In this document: positions 10,678 through 21,063 of the stretch, piece by piece
Position numbering within the stretch: position 1 is the first letter of the stretch
Layout: each line of letters opens with the position of its first letter
Origin: Lindgomyces ingoldianus
Taxonomy: Eukaryota; Ascomycota; Dothideomycetes; Pleosporales; Lindgomycetaceae
Length of the DNA: 64,000 nucleotides
Direction: 5' to 3'
NCBI RefSeq assembly: GCF_010093535.1
Contig: NW_022985166.1
Span: forward strand, 1,268,818 to 1,332,817
Made by a program: the position numbers and the translations under genes
Notes under the pieces: model-generated
What the model saw: the letters and a program-made list of their open reading frames with translations, nothing else
Told to the model about the DNA's origin: nothing
Databases searched by the model: none

Positions 10678-11630
10678 CTAACTATCTATTCTAGTATAAT
10701 AGCACCTCTCAATAATATATTGAGCGCCATAATGGTACCCAATCTCCCCGCCAAAGACTTCAAACAAACTAGCATCACAATGAATGCTGTATGGTATGAG
10801 AATCAAGCTTGCCAGAATACTCGCTATCAAGAACGTGACTTTGATGAATGAAGAAGCAAAATATGCTATTCTGATCGCGACTTTATTCAGCTTCCTCACC
10901 CGAGCCTAACCACATTTGAAGAGGACGACATGTTCTGCAATCCAAGTGGAAAATGCGTGTTCCTTCTGCCGGGGCCTCAGACTAATGAGATCGGTAGCAT
11001 GCTTATTCGTGGAGGCGACGTGGATGTGACGGGACCCCAGGTCATTCTATCTTCACCCATAAGGAACTGCCTTCCCGTGATTTCGTTCCCGAGGGAGTGT
11101 TGGGAGTGGCACAGGTCGAAGCAATCAAGGGACTTAAGGCTGTGTAATATAGATTGCTAGAGAAGTGCATGATCTCTACATCGTGCGATGTTAGCAAACA
11201 ATTCGATTGTATAGCACCTGGCCTGACTGGAAGACAAACAAAAGAGAAATCAACAGATTTGTGATAGTGGCTTGTGATTCCTGTACTCACTTATCTTCTT
11301 TCGGATCTCCTTGACGAGGCCAAGTTTATTGGTGCTACCACCCAGCTTGGAGATATTCAGCTTGGTATAAAATGATGCGTACTTCTTTCTGCCATCTTCA
11401 CCATTTCATCTTCGTTCTCGGTCTCGATCAATTTGAGTCCGAGTGTGCTGAACTCAGCTTCAGTTAATAGCAGATTGCAAGCGTTGCGGCGTCGAATCGA
11501 CGGAATGTGGCGGTTTCGAGCTTGTCGGTTACAAGACCTGCGAGCCGAGAATGGCCAAGAACGAGCCCCCTTTTGTCTTTGAGATCACCGTGCGGAGTCT
11601 TGAGGATTCATCCTCAGAAAGTCCGAGTCT
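10678..11630 (-). pseudogene. DUF6594 pseudogene (frameshifts and stops)
   Basis: On the minus strand the DUF6594 blocks appear in order but in different frames: GHSRLAGLVTDKLETATFRR, then NLLLTEAEFSTLGLKL, then ENEDEMVKMAERS, then KLGLVKEIRKKI. An intron-like GTGAGT...CTTCCAG follows (about 11228-11288). Then come EITGRQFLMGEDRMTWGPV, DLISLRPRQKEHAF, one TAG stop after LFKCG, and a membrane segment SFIKVTFLIASILASLILIP. At least three frameshifts and a stop break it, and the final two membrane segments of the family are missing. It lies about 3.8 kb from the intact family member on the same strand, but the two differ widely, so this is not a recent tandem duplication. Confidence 0.8.
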
Positions 11631-11890
11631 GGGTGGATTAAGTTCAAGGAGGAAGCGGGGAAATGGCAAACCCACAGTAGCCTCCACCTTTGTGCAGTGA
11701 GCTTATTGGCGCATAGGTAGATAACGATACAAGCATCAGAAGGTCTGTGTGCTGTCCTGATAGCTCACCAAGAAAACGCTGTGGAATCCCTCAAAGACTT
11801 ACCGCCATGCTACTAGCGTCTTCCTCTTTCACTCCCCTTGAAGGATATTGGTATGAGGGGTGTCTACTGCTGTGATAACTTCTCAACGGC
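11631..11890. other. No gene seen
   Basis: This mixed-composition spacer lies upstream of the DUF6594 pseudogene. Nothing can be supported. Confidence 0.3.
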
Positions 11891-11899
11891 ATTTACGGA

Positions 11900-12892
11900 A
11901 CTCTACAGTTTGACAACTACGCCATCTACTCACCAGTCAATCCTACATCGCCAATAGGAGGATACTATCCACCATCTTGCCATGCTCAATTTGAGGACTG
12001 CTAGATGACCAAATCGTGTCTGCTACATTTCGGCAATCTTGATCCCTGAGTTATCCTCCCCATTGCAAGTCTGTTCGTGAGCTTGCGGGACTGTCTTTCA
12101 ACGCCACGATACCATGGTCACCAGTCTCCGGCATCGAAAACACAACGCTCATGTATGGCCAATCTCTCCCCACTTGAAACTCTCAAGCACACTTCCAGGG
12201 CGAACCTAGAATGAGAATTGAAATGGTGTACACAGCATCATTCCGTTGTGAAGGTGCAGGGAACATGCTCCGAGTAGGTCTTCAAGACAGGCAGCAAGGC
12301 TAGGTACGAGGGTTTGAAACCAGGGCTCATTTTAAATAAACTAGGCATCGGCGATGGCTATGACTATTCCGATGCTCTGGAGGTCAAAGTCGAGCGCTTT
12401 TTGTAGCACCCTGGTCTCATTCCCTCGAGCATGGCCGACGATGACAACTTTGTGATCGTTGGAGGTCTTGCTAGGGCGTTGCACTCTCCCTTAGAAGCAG
12501 CAGCAGCGCCGATGTTTAGGTCCGGAATGTGGAGATCTTGTATAATAGTCTTAGCCATCTTCTCACAATGAACAATCGTGCTGTTGCCCAATGTGGGATA
12601 TTCCGTGGCACAGAGAGGATGCTCATGATGACCAAGCCCCGTCGGAGCGGATGTGAGCAGTGTCACTGCGCAGCTATTGCTTGGATTTGATCTAAGTCTT
12701 CCACGCAGGTGCACTGTTTCCAGAATGAATGCCCTTGATATCCCGCGTGTCAAGTGTTAACAGCCCAACCTCAGTCATTTTTTTTCGGAAGGGGTTACCC
12801 TTCGGCAAATTCACTGCAAATTCGGCATTGATAGCAATGAGAAAGAGACTCTCTGGCGGGGTAGAGGCAGCGAGATTGAGCTCTGGTGACAA
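11900..12892 (-). pseudogene. Unidentified decayed gene
   Basis: On the minus strand, consecutive protein-like stretches occur in shifting frames: a segment with TSAPTGLGHHEHPLCATEYP and AKTIIQDLHIPDLNIGAAAA (12753 downwards), then a frame change into HKVVIVGHARGNETRVLQK, then SIGIVIAIADA ending in TAG. Further stretches such as VLESFKWGEI lie to about 12150. The regular hydrophobic patterning looks like a former globular protein rather than random sequence. Frameshifts and stops make a working gene unlikely. I do not recognise the family. Confidence 0.4.
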
Positions 12893-13215
12893 TGAGACTG
12901 GGAAAATACATTATTGCAAGTGCTTGTGTGATAAGTAGAACAAGGTGGAGGAAACCATAGACAGAATTTATAATCGAGAACGAACCTATTATTAAGGCAT
13001 AATCCGGGGCAATGGCCGTAAGACTCTAGAAAACAGCGCTGATGGACAAGCCATTTTTGAGTTCATGAAGAAATAGTGGGCGCGAGTGCCAAGCCTGTGA
13101 CTAATCGTCGTTATCACCAGTCTCAGAGCACTACCAGGCATTGAAAAAGCAACAATGAAGCCACCTTGAAGCTTTCGATTGCGCCTGAACGGCCTTAAAC
13201 TCCGCAATTTGCGCC
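12893..13215. other. Intergenic, upstream of GTPase gene
   Basis: This is short mixed sequence that should include the promoter of the plus-strand GTPase gene. I see no clear TATA or CCAAT arrangement, and no other feature. Confidence 0.3.
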
Positions 13216-13936
13216 ATGGAACCTATATATCCGCCGCCTGAGGTCAGCGTCCTTCTTCTGGGCGACCCAGAAGTAGGTAAGTCGACGTTCCTGTCGTACG
13301 TCTCCCCTGCCTCCCATATCCAAGTAATACTCCCTCCTCCCCCTCTTACCCAGGTATCTTAACCATCTTCGCGCCGCACCTCTAACTTTTACCAGTCGAC
13401 TAAGCCTCGGCATCCGTCCCCACAATGATGACCTACCGCCCTACTCCCTCCCCGTCCTCCACGACATGGACCAACCCTTTAAATTCAACATAACCCTCTA
13501 TCGCCGCCCCTACAGCTTACAATTCTACGACACCGCTTCTCCCACAAACTACACCCTCCTCCAACCCAACTTCATAATCCTCTGCTTCGACATCACCCGC
13601 CGCGAGACCCTCCACTCCCTCCGCACACACTGGATAGATCTCGTAAACAAGCACTTCAATTACGATGAAGTCATGCCCGTCATGGTGCTTGGGTTAAAAC
13701 GCGATTTACGACAGGAGTGGACGGATGAGGAGAAGAGGGGTGGTGGGAGAGGGAAGAGCGTGATGCCCCAGGAAGGACTGGGGGTCGCACAGGAAATGAT
13801 GTGTGATCGGTATGCGGAGTGTAGTGCATTAACAGGAGAGCTGTGTAAAGAGGTATTGGAAGATGTGGCGAAGACGAGTGCAAGGACGACGACGGAGAAG
13901 GGTGGGAGGACTGAGGCGGGTTGTTGTGTTATGTGA
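13216..13936 (+). CDS. Atypical Rho-like small GTPase with CaaX end
   Basis: Exons are 13216-13295 and 13396-13936, with a 100-nt intron (GTACGT donor, CAG acceptor), giving 206 residues. The P-loop GDPEVGKST is at about residues 16-24. The G3 position reads YDTASPTNY instead of DxAGQE, the G4 position reads LGLKRDLRQE where Rho proteins have GTKxDLR, and the G5 region YAECSALTGE is Rho-like. The C-terminus CCVM fits a CaaX prenylation box, so membrane attachment is expected. Rho proteins steer actin, polarity and wall synthesis. The altered G3 and G4 residues suggest weak or unusual GTP hydrolysis or nucleotide choice. A Gly/Lys-rich insert lies between G4 and G5. The frame is intact through the intron and the gene looks functional. 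The exact subfamily is unclear. Confidence 0.8.
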
Positions 13937-14148
13937 TGGATGCTTAAGACTGTTACAAGATATTAAGGGTGGAAAATAAGGGTGGAGACTTCGCTGGAAT
14001 ATTGTTGACGGTCAGTTGCATTGTTTTACGTGCTGTTAAACGATACTTAACCTGTCTTCGTATACCCTTATATACATAATTGCATAATAGCATTTACATC
14101 GAGTCATATCTATCCCGATCCATTAAATCCACGTACTCTGTCTCCCTC
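13937..14148. other. Shared 3' region of convergent genes
   Basis: The GTPase gene (plus) and the AEC carrier gene (minus) end here facing each other. The interval is AT-rich with short runs that could serve as polyadenylation signals on either strand. No further gene is seen. Confidence 0.35.
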
Positions 14149-15513
14149 TCAAATTGTCGCCTGACTCGCCCTCAACGCGCCAACAACTGTAAACGCCAAA
14201 AGCGGACTAATAACATAACTCACAGTCAACAACTTCGCTACCCGTCTCTCATCTTCAATTCCCGCATCACTGACTTGAATCATTGTAATCAGCTTCATCG
14301 CGGGTGGTCCGGTCGGCATCAGCATCATCGCAAACCAAAGCATCGGGTCATCACCTAAAACTCCTCCTCTCCCTTGCTCCCTAACAACTATGTAGATTAA
14401 ACCAATAGAGAAAATAGGCCATAGAACGAACCGAACTACGAGGATAAAAGTAGTTGTTAGCCAAGGAAGTGGCGGGTTTGCATTTTCCGTATTTTTGGAA
14501 TCCTGGTAGGACGAATAGAGCGAGATTCCAGCGACGATGAGCGGCAACGGGACAAAGAGTTGTCCGGCATTCTTCCAACTTTCAGTCAGCCAGGCAGTGA
14601 AGATTCCACCTTCGTATGTGTCATTGAAAAACGCGCGGTGGAAGGGAGGCGTGAGACCGATTATCGCACCGAGGACAGCGCCGAGGAGCGGTGCGTTGAG
14701 GAAGTCGTACAAGAAGAGCAACCACCATTGTGCACGTGGTGAGAAGTCTCTCCATTTTGGACGCGGGATGTAGTAAGGTCTGCGATCGTACGGCAAGGTT
14801 GTGAACCTTGGCTTCGAGGGGAAAAAGGTTAGACTAGCAACCGACGCGTTTCTATGTCTTGCTGAGAGACCTGGAGGAGCTAGGAGGCCTGTTTCCTCGT
14901 TTGGAATTCCATCACGTTCGACACTATTCTCTGTCTCAACCTCTTCTCCTTCTTCTTCGTCTTCTTCTGATTTTTGGTCTTCAGGATCAGGAGCATGCTC
15001 AGTATCTATCAACCTCGGTCCCACAGCAAAAGTAAGACAGGAAGACACGGTCGCAAACACCAAAAAATAGCTTTTCGCTCTCTCCATCGCTTCCTGACTC
15101 GTCTCGTCTGTAACAATTAACTTCCTCAACACACCTGTCTCGTCCAAACTCTGAATCAACAACAACGGGTAACTTGTGGTATTATTAAACATAATTGCAG
15201 CTGTGATCCAGTCCGGTAGACCCAACCAAAGATGGCTTGCAATCCCGATCAAGAAGGAAATGAAATGGCACAGAAATGCCCAGAGCAGGATAATGACGTA
15301 TCGGTGCGCAGAGCCAGGGTGCAGTTCGGACCCAATTTTTACGACGAGGAGGGCGGGTAGGAACATCTTGACGCATATCTTGCTCAGAGCTTTCCCGTTC
15401 TTGTTGTCGAGGAGAGATAAGCGGGCGGCGATGGCGCCATATGAAATAACTAGCAAAACTGATAGAGAAGCTTGTATAGCGGCTAAGAACGAAGATACAA
15501 GACCTGAAGACAT
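14149..15513 (-). CDS. Auxin efflux carrier (AEC) family membrane transporter
   Basis: This is a single-exon gene of 454 residues. The N-terminal half has about five hydrophobic segments, beginning SSFLAAIQASLSVLLVISYG. Residues about 110-116 carry the family motif NNTTSYP. A soluble acidic linker (about 172-195, runs of E/D) separates it from a C-terminal half with five more segments, including ISPLLAFTVVGA at the end. This two-bundle layout with a loop is that of fungal AEC/PIN-like carriers (Mem_trans family), usually in the ER or plasma membrane; the substrate cannot be told. The open frame continues upstream to 16032, but I choose the ATG at 15513 because it directly precedes the first membrane segment and the extra 173 residues look like untranslated sequence. 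It lies downstream of a same-strand gene at 16091-17359. Confidence 0.9.
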   Translation of the reverse strand: MSSGLVSSFLAAIQASLSVLLVISYGAIAARLSLLDNKNGKALSKICVKMFLPALLVVKIGSELHPGSAHRYVIILLWAFLCHFISFLIGIASHLWLGLPDWITAAIMFNNTTSYPLLLIQSLDETGVLRKLIVTDETSQEAMERAKSYFLVFATVSSCLTFAVGPRLIDTEHAPDPEDQKSEEDEEEGEEVETENSVERDGIPNEETGLLAPPGLSARHRNASVASLTFFPSKPRFTTLPYDRRPYYIPRPKWRDFSPRAQWWLLFLYDFLNAPLLGAVLGAIIGLTPPFHRAFFNDTYEGGIFTAWLTESWKNAGQLFVPLPLIVAGISLYSSYQDSKNTENANPPLPWLTTTFILVVRFVLWPIFSIGLIYIVVREQGRGGVLGDDPMLWFAMMLMPTGPPAMKLITMIQVSDAGIEDERRVAKLLTVSYVISPLLAFTVVGALRASQATI

Positions 15514-16090
15514 GACAACGGTGCTGAGGATAGGGGATGCGGCTGATTGGGTAGGGGTGGTGAGAAGAGAGAGGTGAGTGGAGGAGCGGCAACGGACGGA
15601 TATGTAGGGCATCTGGCAAGGGCGGGTTGCTTTTTCCCCGCGTAGATTTGGGAATGGGGAGGGGAAAGCACGCAATTTGATTGGGGAGGGGTGCGAGGTG
15701 CCGCTTGCGTAAACGATCCATTGGAGGCTAGTGAACTCGACTTCAGCACTGCAGAACATATGCACGTGGTGATATTGTCGCTCGCGAAGCGCCACTTGAC
15801 TGGAAGAGCTGGTGTGGCTCCTGTTCACGGGAACATTGAGGATAGCTGAAACCCAGAGCTTGTCACAACACGCGCGAAGACACGCGGTCTGGTGGTGAGG
15901 GATTTCCAAAGGGTGTTGTTGGGGTTCCCCAACATTTTTCCTCACGTCACTCCACTTCGTCATTTGTTGTGGACTCTTTTTAGTATTCCTGAAATACATT
16001 TTAGGATGTAGCCTTTGCAGTTCAGCTACCATACTTGAAGCCGCCGGAGGACCACATCTTCAACGAAACTAGACAGGACGGGGCTCTTCC
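15514..16090. promoter_or_regulatory. Upstream region of the AEC carrier gene
   Basis: This 0.6-kb interval lies between two same-strand genes and should carry the 5' leader and promoter of the carrier. It is open on the minus strand in the carrier frame, but the conceptual peptide is Pro/Ser/His-rich with no domain. I see no defined transcription-factor site that can be named with confidence. Confidence 0.35.
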
Positions 16091-17359
16091 CTAATACCAT
16101 CTTTCGGTTATCCTATTCATGCGACAGGCTGTTGAAGTGCTCACGCGACCGTCTAGTGAAGCGGGAGTCATGAGTCTGTGGTTGGTGTTGGCGGCGGTGG
16201 GAATCTGGTCGTCTGCTTCTTCTTGTCCCTCTTTACTCTCATCAGGCTCTTGGTCCTGTTCGTCCTCTTCAGAATCTTCTTCCGCTTCGTCGAGCTCATT
16301 TTCTTCTCCATGCTCCTGGGCTTTGCTGGCATAGTCCTCTTCGAGCTCATTTCCTCCCTCGCCTTCGTCATACTGGTCCTCGGTCTCTCCAGTCGCAACA
16401 GAGATCGAATGGTCCCTGCTACTCCTCCCGAGGCGTATTCTCAATTTAAGCTTTGTATCTCCCTGTCGCGTTTCCTGACCTCCATTCTCATCTCCTTCGA
16501 TCTTCACGGCATTGGCAGCCTGCAACTCATTTCTGGCACACCGCCCACACTTCAACCTCAACTTCATCGGCTTGTAGACTCCACCCACCATAGACTCATA
16601 CCACTCCCGATGCTCATTGCTCCAATCCATAGAGCCTTTCTCGATATGTGCCACAAGGTTGAAGACCTTCCTACCACCCATACCGGTCATCTGCTCTAAC
16701 ATCTCTTTCATTGGTCTCCGGAAACAAAACCACTCAATACCCGCGATCGGACATCCAATTACACATCCTTCACCCCTCGCCTCTTGGAGACGGAAGCCGA
16801 TCGCACACCCGCGAAGCCGGGCCGCCTTTGACTTCGGCGCTTTTTCTGTAGCTCTAAAGACGTTCGACAGATATCCGACTTCAATGCATCCGAAGGGGAT
16901 TTCATCGCCATCTGGTATGCGCCAGTCGCGGCCGGGATCGAGGCCTGTCAGTGAATGTTGCCAGCCGAGCTCGTGACTTGTGAAGCTGTTTTTGAGATCG
17001 CGGAAGGAGAGCAGCACAGTGTTGAAGTGGTATAAATGGATGGGATGGTTGCGGAAAGCTCGGTATTGGATCACCGGAAGCGTAAAATCCCAGGGTTGCT
17101 TGAGTGGTGATAAGGATAGAGAGTACCCTCCATCGCCATCTTCACCATCGTTGTGAATGTTAACATCAGCTCGAGACCCGAGCGGTAAAGAACACACCGA
17201 GGCGGTGGAGCGTGGGGTACCCCCACGCGTCGATTCGTGACTGTCATACGAGGAGTCTTGGTCATTCGCAAGGTCTATACCCTGGAAGCCTGCGTAGTCC
17301 TCGTAGGACTTCCGCCGGCCGCCACTCTGACTCCGGAGGCCATACGATGACGACGCCAT
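16091..17359 (-). CDS. Fungal protein of unknown function with acidic tail
   Basis: This is a single-exon frame of 422 residues starting with MASSSYGLRSQSGGRRK. Residues 1-85 are polar and low in complexity. Residues about 88-280 look globular, with LPVIQYRAFRNHPIHLYHFN, PFGCIEVGYLSNVFRATEK and several Cys (GCAIGF, EGCVIGCPIAG, and KCGRC near 270-274). Residues about 325-385 are strongly acidic (long E/D runs), and the end is short and basic. The Cys residues could bind zinc but make no canonical finger. Acidic tails of this kind are common in nuclear or chromatin proteins, which is only a weak hint. I do not recognise the family. The codon structure and length without stops support a real gene. 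Confidence 0.75.
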   Translation of the reverse strand: MASSSYGLRSQSGGRRKSYEDYAGFQGIDLANDQDSSYDSHESTRGGTPRSTASVCSLPLGSRADVNIHNDGEDGDGGYSLSLSPLKQPWDFTLPVIQYRAFRNHPIHLYHFNTVLLSFRDLKNSFTSHELGWQHSLTGLDPGRDWRIPDGDEIPFGCIEVGYLSNVFRATEKAPKSKAARLRGCAIGFRLQEARGEGCVIGCPIAGIEWFCFRRPMKEMLEQMTGMGGRKVFNLVAHIEKGSMDWSNEHREWYESMVGGVYKPMKLRLKCGRCARNELQAANAVKIEGDENGGQETRQGDTKLKLRIRLGRSSRDHSISVATGETEDQYDEGEGGNELEEDYASKAQEHGEENELDEAEEDSEEDEQDQEPDESKEGQEEADDQIPTAANTNHRLMTPASLDGRVSTSTACRMNRITERWY

Positions 17360-18209
17360 GACGGGCCGAAGGAGAGCTTTAGCTTTGTGGTCGTTTAGGT
17401 TGAGAAGAAGAAAACTTCATTTGTTTAAAGGTGGCGGATTTATATACAGGCGCCGCCATAGGGGCACGTGATTTAGTCGACCGCGAGGTGAAAGAACAGG
17501 CATACGCGGATTTCGACGGCGGAAATGGAGGGAACGACGTCTTATTACAGACTTAAGGGGGCCTGAATTTGATAGCAAGAAGAGCTGTGAGACTGAGGAG
17601 GTGAAAGAGAGGGCAGGTGTAATTTGCAGTGGAGGAGAGGAAGTGAAGGTCATAGAATTGTAGAGTAGAACTGGTCGAAAAGGATGGAAACTAGAGGGAA
17701 GCCAAACCATTTGTGTATTTAAAGCATTATGAGATAAGGATGGAGAGATTAACCAAGCAACTAATTATATATTGGAAAGAAGCTAACATGTTTCAAAAGT
17801 CCTGAAGTGGGTTGACCTCAATATGCAAAATCATTAGTGCTCTGGTGAGTTTGGGGTTAGTTGCTAGATCTTGGGGGACATCTTGAAGAAAATATTATCC
17901 ACTTGCTTATAAACTTCTTTCCTCTGTGGTAACATGTTGTTTTAAATAAATTGATACGGCAAGAATGCAGAGCACTCCTTGGCTTGTTAGAATATTTCGT
18001 ACAGACCCAGTAGAAACCATGCTTTGGAAATGAGGGAAGCAAATATGGAGTGGAAAATAGGAAGAAGGAAAGACGAAAAACGCGATGGTAACGAAAATTA
18101 AGGACCGTTGACCAGGCGCCCTATATTCTTTTTTAATATCTATCCAGAATACTGGCCATTGCCAGATATGCAAACCATCGCCCCTCAAGTCCTCGGACTA
18201 GGCGAACAC
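17360..18209. other. Intergenic; promoter of the acidic-tail gene, then AT-rich
   Basis: 17360-17700 lies directly upstream of the minus-strand gene. A minus frame of 97 codons at 17417-17710 is Ser/Pro/Arg-rich and is probably leader sequence rather than a gene. 17710-18180 is AT-rich with only short unsupported frames. Confidence 0.35.
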
Positions 18210-19120
18210 CATGTCAGTTTCCGTGAGCGTAACTCCAGTATCACTCGCGTGCATTCCTGAACGGGGGACCCTCAAATATAATCCTTCCTCGGACTCGTCT
18301 GCCTGCCAAATATACACATTGACTCCGCAAAATCTTAAACGCAGAGCAAGTCTCGCATAAATAAGCTTACGAAGTCTCAACATGTATCTAAGTGGCAAGG
18401 GGTATCCAATTTCTCGGGAAGATACCAGAAAGCTAGCATATCAGGCAATCAAAGAACGAGGGCACTGGCAAGTGGCAGGGATGGAGGTCAGGTCGATGGC
18501 TCGTCGGGCAATCGAAAGGACGTGACATTAGCAGGTGGTATGGATGGTGACCAAATCACTAGCCCATCAGACTCTAGAAGATTGGTATGACCAGTAGGTG
18601 GCAGGGTTAGTGGCATAGCGGCCAGTTCGTCCGGTGGTCGAGGAACTATGGGGAGGAGAAGCAATACAGGGAGAATCCCCCAAAGAATCCCACGAACCCC
18701 AAATATGTTCAGCATTAGAAGAGGTAGCTTGAGCTGAGGAATGAAAGGTGGTCGTAGAAGTGGAGGTATGGGAGGTGGCTCTAAAGGGGCAGTTTTAGCA
18801 GCGAAAAAAGAGGTGGAATAGCAAGTAGCTCTAGAGGAGGTGGGTTTACTAGTGGAATCGGCAGAGGTGGAAGAGAGCCTAGCAGGGGAATAGACTATGG
18901 CATAATAAGAGGTGTCTCCGGAAGAGGTGATTTAGTAGAGGAATAGGAGGCGTTAGTAGTGGAGGATTTAGAAATCTCATGGAAGGAAGTAGACGGCTCC
19001 AAGCCAGGAAGGAAGACCCGAGGTCACCAACCAGGAGGCCTAAGAGGACTAATTAGAGGAAGTGGCAATCATCTCGACCGCTCTCGGCCCCATTTTGTAG
19101 CTTTGAGCAAGGGAAAATTA
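18210..19120 (+). pseudogene. Decayed frame with Gly/Arg/Ser-rich region
   Basis: From an ATG at 18210 a plus-strand frame reads MSVSVSVTPVSLACIPERG and continues to 18528 with a single TAA where CAA would fit. From about 18480 to 19050 the plus strand is rich in GGAGGT, AGAGGT and AGTGGT triplets, giving Gly/Arg/Ser-rich stretches (for example GGRRSGGMGGGSKG and SRGGGFTSGIGRGGRE) in shifting frames with stops. It resembles a worn RGG-type low-complexity region of an RNA-binding protein, but there is no RRM or other domain to prove that. Simple triplet repeat expansion could give the same appearance. Confidence 0.35.
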
Positions 19121-19134
19121 TCCGTAATATAAAG

Positions 19135-19614
19135 ATGCGGCCATCCAGAGCGACATCAGAACCCATAGAGGATGACGAGACCGGAGCATCTGGCAACCCC
19201 AGATCAATTATTAAGGGCTACAAAAGCACTGATGTGCCATTGCGGATGCAAAGGTGATTGGATACCGCATGGGGCTTCCTGGAGAATTACTTCTTGGCGC
19301 CGTTGAATGCATTGAAAGGATTCAACAATCCGAAGAGTTCTATCCTGATTGGGGTTCCGATGGTGATGAGAACGTGGCCCTTTAGACTTAGTTCTAATCT
19401 AGCACCTCAGAAACATACGTTCTTTAGGTTATTGAGGGATTCACTTAATAAAAGGAAGGACAGAAGTATAGGTGTGCTTTTGAATACGATTTGTCTCGAG
19501 AAAATTCTTTACTGGTATCCTTCACGCGAATGTGCCGAGATGGCGGCAAGTTTATCCCTTAAAATCTTGGGTCGAAAATGGAAAGTAAAAATAAAAATAA
19601 AATTCAGAGTTTGA
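19135..19614 (+). pseudogene. Unknown open frame with one internal stop
   Basis: An ATG at 19135 opens a 160-codon frame with a single internal TGA (19255-19257), where CGA or TGG would fit. The product starts polar and acidic (EPIEDDETG), then becomes hydrophobic and basic (WGFLENYFLAPLNALKGF), and ends Lys-rich. An overlapping frame gives GYRMGLPGELLLGAVECIER, which is also protein-like, so a frameshift may be involved. I recognise no family. It lies just upstream of a pogo-like transposon. Confidence 0.3.
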
Positions 19615-19710
19615 CTTACTCTTACTTACCAGCCCGTACTATATAGATGAGGAGAAGTGAAAGTGTCCTATCGTTCTCTTGACCCGATCTGATGCCGATG
19701 CCAAGGGGTA

Positions 19711-19751
19711 CTAAATTTAATCAGCTGACGCACGGTCTCGCCTGACGCACG
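19711..19751 (+). repeat. Left terminal inverted repeat of pogo-like element
   Basis: It begins ctaaatttaatcagctgacg and contains the word tgacgcacg twice. It pairs with 23142-23182 with two mismatches (positions 9 and 16). Confidence 0.88.
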
Positions 19752-19963
19752 CACACACCAGATTTTGCTGATTTTTGACATTATTGCAACTCCACTAATA
19801 TGGACTGTATTAAGGACGCGCTGGCATATTTAAAATTGCTAGAACTAAGAGAATTAATTAATATTACTATAATAGCTAAAAAGTATAGTGTTAAAAGGAC
19901 TAGGCTATTAAAGCATTAGCAAGGCGTCTAGGGCTCCTGTGCAGAGCAGTATAAAAACTAATA

Positions 19964-21063
19964 ACGTACTTCATGGGCGAGTTGCTCACACACCCGAGTT
20001 GCTTACTTTTGCCAAGACCCCACTAAACCACCCTTCCTACACTAATGCATTCCCCACAACACTACTTAGACACGCTAAAAGAATGTTAGATACAGCTTAC
20101 ACTCTAAGCTTTTAAATAAGACATAAAACTCTTAAAGAAATGTGCTATAGCTATATATAAAGTTTTATAAAAAATAATAAATAACTATAGCGCTAGACAA
20201 CCTTTATAAGCTAATTCTACAGCTAAATTATAAAGGCTAGGTAATAAAAAGAAGCAGGTAATTATTAAGACTATACTTAAGCTATATGCGCAAGAAATTT
20301 CCCCTTAGATAGCATTTATAGCTAATATAGCTAATTCTTTGCGCACTAAGCGTAATCTAGGCTATGTTTGCATAAACTAGCCTAGTATGTTTATAAAGTG
20401 TTATTTAGAGCTTAAAGTAATGTTTAAGTGTAAGTATAACTATAAAAAAGCTCTCTGCAAGAGTCCTAGGGTAATTTAAAGCAGGTTTAGCCTTGTAGAG
20501 AATATTAAAGCTAAGTATAGCATCTAGGATAATAACACATACAACTTTAGCAAGATAGGGTTTATAATTAGCTAGATATCTTTTAACTATACTTGCGCTT
20601 AAAACTTTACTTTAAGCTCTAAATAATGCTTTACAAATGTACTAGGCTAGTTTATATAAACATAGCCTAGATTATACTTAGCGCGCAAAGAATTAGCTAT
20701 ATTAGCTATAAATACTATCTAAGGGGAAATTCCTTACATATATAGCTTAAGTATAGTCTTAATAATTACCTGCTTCTTTTTATTACCTAGCCTTTATAAT
20801 TTAGCTGTAGAATTAGCTTGTAAAAGTTATCTAGCGCTATAGTTATTTATTATCTTTTATAAAACTTTGTACATAGCTATAGCACATTTTTTTAAGAGTT
20901 TTATGTTTTATTTAAAAGCTTAGAGTGTAAGCTGTATCTAACATTCTTTTAGCGCGTCTAAGTAGTGTTATGGGGAATGCATTAGTGTAGAAAGGGTGGT
21001 TTAGTGGGGTCTTGGCAAAAGTAAGCGACTCAGGTGTGTGAGCAACTCGCCCATGAAGTACGT
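19964..21063. mobile_element. 1.1-kb giant-palindrome element inside the pogo transposon
   Basis: The element begins acgtacttcatgggcgag and ends with the exact complement, flanked by TA at 19962-19963 and 21064-21065. Removing it with one TA restores the host transposase frame (codons TAA TAA CTA CTT, from two former Gln codons). Its two arms, about 19964-20444 and 20583-21063, are inverted copies of about 480 bp that differ mainly by transitions. The plus strand of the left arm and loop encodes part of another pogo-type transposase: KKALCKSPRVI, then VENIKAKYSI, then NTYNFSKIGF, all with RIP stops. So it is a truncated, inverted-duplicated derivative of a second pogo family that moved as a unit or by borrowed transposase. 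Confidence 0.85.

Noticed and set aside
14080..14358. Plus-strand frame at the end of the AEC gene
   Set aside because: Antisense to the carrier; no domain.
15514..16032. In-frame extension of the AEC carrier to 627 residues
   Set aside because: The extra 173 residues are Pro/Ser/His-rich with no family homology, and the internal ATG at 15513 directly precedes the first membrane segment.
16178..16699. 173-residue plus-strand hydrophobic frame
   Set aside because: Antisense to the acidic tail of the gene at 16091-17359; Ser/Leu/Phe runs mirror GAA/GAG codons.
18720..19050. Tandem GGAGGT/AGAGGT triplets considered as a minisatellite
   Set aside because: The units are irregular and not head-to-tail; better described as a worn Gly/Arg-rich coding region.
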